Of a stretch of DNA of 14,469 nt, positions 12,367 through 14,469 are shown piece after piece (the first letter of the stretch is position 1; each line of letters begins with the position of its first letter). The notes under the pieces are model-generated. The model ran no database searches, was not told the origin of the DNA, and saw only the letters and a list, made by a program, of their open reading frames with translations. The position numbers and the translations under genes were made by a program. The stretch comes from Gulosibacter massiliensis. Lineage in GTDB: Bacteria > Actinomycetota > Actinomycetes > Actinomycetales > Microbacteriaceae. The stretch covers positions 1 through 14,469 of the forward strand of contig CALPQP020000005.1 in assembly GCA_943325745.2 (NCBI GenBank). The letters are read 5' to 3'.

Positions 12367-13176
12367 ATGGGTGTTGAAACTTTTCAGGAGAGCGAAGCTG
12401 CTCAGGAGTATCGCGCGCCGACGGGAGACGACCACAAATACTCGCGCGGTGTGATCGGGCTCGCGACGGGATCGACGGATTACCCCGGTGCCGCATTGCT
12501 CGGAGTCGACGGCGCGCTCTCGACCGGGATTGGCATGGTTCGTTACGTCGGCCCCGAAGAAGCCACGCGTCCGCTTCTCGTTCGTCGACCCGAGACTGTC
12601 CTCGGGGCGGGACCGGTGTCCGCCTGGGTAGTGGGTTCTGGTATGTCCGACACCGATTCGGAGTCAATGAATCGAGCGCGTCGCGCGCTGGATGAGGGTA
12701 AACCGACCGTTGTTGATGCCGGCGCTCTGAGCCTGTTGCCGCACGCAGGATATATCGTGGCGACACCCCACGCGGGCGAGATGGCGAAGGTTTTTGGAGT
12801 GTCCCGCGAAGAAGTCGAGGGAGCGCCGGCCGAATATGCGCTGCTCGCCGCCTCCCAGTGGAACGCCACCGTCCTCCTCAAGGGTTCGACGACCTATATC
12901 GCCAACCAATTCGCCGACGAGTTTTCGGTGTCGCTGGCGACGCCGTGGCTAGCCATTGCCGGCGCGGGCGACGTACTCGGGGGAGTCCTCGGGTCGATGG
13001 TCGCGACGCGCGTCGCGGACATTTCTGCAGATGAACGAGTTCTCGCTCGAATCGCTGCATCGGCCGCCGTTATTCACTCGCTCGCGGCCCAGGCCGCGTC
13101 AGCCGGTGGCCCGTTCCTCCTCGATCAACTCGTCACGCAGATCCCGGTAGTGATTCGCAACCTTCTCGCACGATGA
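12367..13176 (+). CDS. nnrD: ADP-dependent NAD(P)H-hydrate dehydratase (standalone NnrD)
   Basis: A 269-residue ribokinase-fold enzyme that uses ADP to dehydrate (S)-NADHX and (S)-NADPHX, repairing damaged nicotinamide cofactors. Visible motifs are DHKYSRGVIGLATGSTDYPGAA (22-43), VVGSGM (88-93), VDAGAL (116-121), ATPHAGEMA (132-140), LKGST (171-175) and the nucleotide-site AGAGDVLGG (198-206), where Asp202 is the expected catalytic residue. The common Thr in AGTGD is Ala here. There is no YjeF_N epimerase domain, which is normally fused N-terminally, so the epimerase must be elsewhere or absent. Start ATG 12367 has no Shine-Dalgarno but fits a leaderless message. The gene is divergent from the ene-reductase and convergent with metX. 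Confidence 0.92.
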   Translation: MGVETFQESEAAQEYRAPTGDDHKYSRGVIGLATGSTDYPGAALLGVDGALSTGIGMVRYVGPEEATRPLLVRRPETVLGAGPVSAWVVGSGMSDTDSESMNRARRALDEGKPTVVDAGALSLLPHAGYIVATPHAGEMAKVFGVSREEVEGAPAEYALLAASQWNATVLLKGSTTYIANQFADEFSVSLATPWLAIAGAGDVLGGVLGSMVATRVADISADERVLARIAASAAVIHSLAAQAASAGGPFLLDQLVTQIPVVIRNLLAR

Positions 13177-13201
13177 GATATCCGCGGACATCCGCGGTCT
13201 C
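13175..13201. terminator. Hairpin between nnrD and metX, probable shared terminator
   Basis: CCGCGG (13182-13187), loop ACAT, CCGCGG (13192-13197), extended outside by GAGA (13175-13178) pairing with TCTC (13198-13201) across a 3-base bulge. It begins in the nnrD stop codon and lies in the 49-base gap between convergent genes. No U-run follows immediately; TTTTATT appears 18 bases later on the plus strand. A U-less or two-way terminator is inferred. Confidence 0.5.
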
Positions 13202-13225
13202 GCCATCATCGCAACCGTGTTTTAT

Positions 13226-14422
13226 TCAAGCGTCGAGAAGTTGGCGTATCAATTCGCCAACCTCGGCATCGGCGATAAGGAACGCGTCGTGTCCATACGG
13301 TGACGACATGACGTGCGCGTCGCGGCCGCCAAGGTGGTTGGGCAGACACTCCGCCAGCGTCACTTGCTGTTCCAGCGGGAAGAGCCGGTCCGAATCAACC
13401 CCCACAACGAGAGAGCGTGCGGTGACCGTTCCGAGAACATCCTTGAGTGAACCGCGATCTCGCGTCACGTCATGGGAACTCATGGACTCGACGAGAGCGA
13501 TGTACGAATTGGCGTCGAAGCGGCGGGTGAACTTGTTCCCGTGGAAGTCTAAATAGGACTCGACTGCGAAGCGTCCGCCTTCACCGAGAGGGCTAATGCC
13601 GCTCTGCCACGCGCGATCGAAACGGTCGTTGAACTCTGCCGGCGACCGATACGACAACATCGCTAGGCGGCGAGCGAGTGAGAGACCGCGATAGGGACCT
13701 TCCTCGTTCTCGTAATAATCCCCTCCCGAAAAACACTGGTCCATTCGAATCGCTTCGATTTGGACGGAGTTCAGAGAAATTTGGTCGGCGCTGGTCACGC
13801 CACAGGTGGCCAGTAGTGCGAGTCGTTCAACCTCGTCGGGGTACATGACGGCGTACTCGAGTGCGCTCATGCCCGCGGCGCTTCCGCCGATAACGGCGGC
13901 CCAGCGGGCAATGCCGAGCTGTTCGGCGAGTTTCTTTAGAGCGAGGGTCTGGTCCCGAACGGTGAGGTAGGGGAATCGCGATCCCCACTCGCGTCCGTCG
14001 CTGGTCACGGTGGACGGACCGGTCGAGCCCTGGCACCCACCGATCGTGTTGGGGCATATGACGAACCACTTGGTCGTGTCGATCCCGAGTCCATCACCGA
14101 CGACTCCGCCCCACCAACCGTCGGTGACGTGTCCCGGTCCGGCGGCTCCGGAAACGTGGGAATCGGCGGTGAGCGAATGAATGATCAGAATCGCGTTGGA
14201 CAGGTCTGCGTTGGGCGTACCCCACGTCTCGTATGCAATTCGCGCCCGCGGAAGTGTAGAACCCGACTCAAGCGGGAGGTCACCCAACTGGGCGAATTGC
14301 CGATTTCCGGGGTGGTCGCCGTCACGCCACGCGCCCGTCACGGGTGGCGCACCGAGGGCGCGAACGGTCCCCTCGGTCACAAAGGCCGAGGGGACGGTCT
14401 CTTCCGACGTCTGCCAATCCAT
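13226..14422 (-). CDS. metX: Homoserine O-acetyltransferase
   Basis: A 398-residue alpha/beta-hydrolase fold enzyme that acylates homoserine (acetyl-CoA is the usual donor) at the entry of methionine synthesis. Motifs are WGTPNADLSNAILIIHSLTADSHVSG (67-92), PNTIGGCQGSTGPS (124-137), the nucleophile segment VIGGSAAGMSALEY (177-190, Ser181), VDSDRLFPLEQQ (Asp345) and SPYGHDAFL (His378), completing the Ser-Asp-His triad. The nucleophile elbow is unusual: the family normally has GGSMGG, here GGSAAG, so the last Gly of GxSxG is Ala. The start MDWQTSEETVPSAFV is the usual form in related actinobacteria. There is no clear Shine-Dalgarno before ATG 14422. An upstream partner such as metY is expected beyond the window edge but cannot be confirmed. 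Confidence 0.93.
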   Translation of the reverse strand: MDWQTSEETVPSAFVTEGTVRALGAPPVTGAWRDGDHPGNRQFAQLGDLPLESGSTLPRARIAYETWGTPNADLSNAILIIHSLTADSHVSGAAGPGHVTDGWWGGVVGDGLGIDTTKWFVICPNTIGGCQGSTGPSTVTSDGREWGSRFPYLTVRDQTLALKKLAEQLGIARWAAVIGGSAAGMSALEYAVMYPDEVERLALLATCGVTSADQISLNSVQIEAIRMDQCFSGGDYYENEEGPYRGLSLARRLAMLSYRSPAEFNDRFDRAWQSGISPLGEGGRFAVESYLDFHGNKFTRRFDANSYIALVESMSSHDVTRDRGSLKDVLGTVTARSLVVGVDSDRLFPLEQQVTLAECLPNHLGGRDAHVMSSPYGHDAFLIADAEVGELIRQLLDA

Positions 14423-14469
14423 AGTTCGCCTAGTCTCTCACGCCCAACGACGTGCGGGGTCGGACCCAA

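Noticed and set aside
12351..12375. GGAAT, 17 bases, GTT resembling a SigR promoter
   Set aside because: The transcription start would fall inside nnrD, downstream of its ATG, with no alternative start codon nearby. The spacer is also one or two bases short.
12307..12435. N-terminal extension of the ene-reductase to 12435
   Set aside because: It would overlap the start of nnrD, has no family similarity, and the AAGGAG Shine-Dalgarno fits ATG 12306.
14457..14467. GGGTC-G-GACCC palindrome near the right edge
   Set aside because: Five-base arms are too short to separate from chance in GC-rich DNA, and the context is cut by the window end.
14423..14469. 3' end of an upstream metY-like gene
   Set aside because: Minus-strand frames stop in this stretch, but 47 bases carry no recognisable C-terminal motif, so no gene is claimed. 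No leaderless -10 matching the other genes was found for metX either (TAGGCG is 4 bases from the ATG and lacks the final T).

Overview
The window is a compact, high-GC chromosomal segment that looks like an actinobacterium, most likely order Micrococcales and plausibly Microbacteriaceae. The reasons are the fused E2/E1 2-oxoglutarate dehydrogenase (Kgd type), the SigR/RsrA-like pair divergent from aroA-rsgA-hisN, a Septum_form lipoprotein, tandem CNNM/HlyC proteins, a standalone NnrD, many GTG starts and several starts that look leaderless. The genus is inference. Coding density is very high: the only gap above 100 bases is 8716-8895, and two convergent gene pairs share stop-codon bases.

Layout. 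(1) 1-357: 3' end of a galactokinase gene, forward. (2) 354-4039, reverse: aroA (EPSP synthase), rsgA (30S-maturation GTPase), hisN (histidinol-phosphatase) and a small Septum_form lipoprotein. They are tightly packed and probably one operon. (3) 4112-5025, forward: a SigH/SigR-type ECF sigma factor and a zinc-binding anti-sigma factor whose Cys/His spacing matches RsrA exactly. A SigR-type promoter (GGGAAT, 18 nt, GTT) precedes them, so the thiol-stress sigma factor probably activates its own gene. (4) 5047-8715, reverse: kgd, the 1222-residue TCA-cycle enzyme. (5) 8840-11230, forward: a possible 19-codon leader ORF, a perfect 10-bp hairpin over a start site, then two overlapping CNNM/HlyC membrane-protein genes. 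(6) 11227-12306, reverse: an old-yellow-enzyme family ene-reductase. (7) 12367-13176, forward: nnrD, NAD(P)H-hydrate repair. (8) 13226-14422, reverse: metX (homoserine O-acyltransferase), with a hairpin between it and nnrD.

The genes are mostly housekeeping: aromatic amino acid, histidine and methionine synthesis, the TCA cycle, ribosome assembly, cofactor repair and a redox-stress switch. No mobile element, CRISPR array, phage gene, tRNA or rRNA was seen. The most interesting signals are regulatory. They are a recurring leaderless start arrangement (TANNNT then 6 nt then the start codon), the leader ORF plus hairpin ahead of the CNNM pair, the overlapping face-to-face promoters of aroA and the sigma gene, and a strong Shine-Dalgarno placed ideally for an ATA codon rather than the annotated ATG of the sigma factor.
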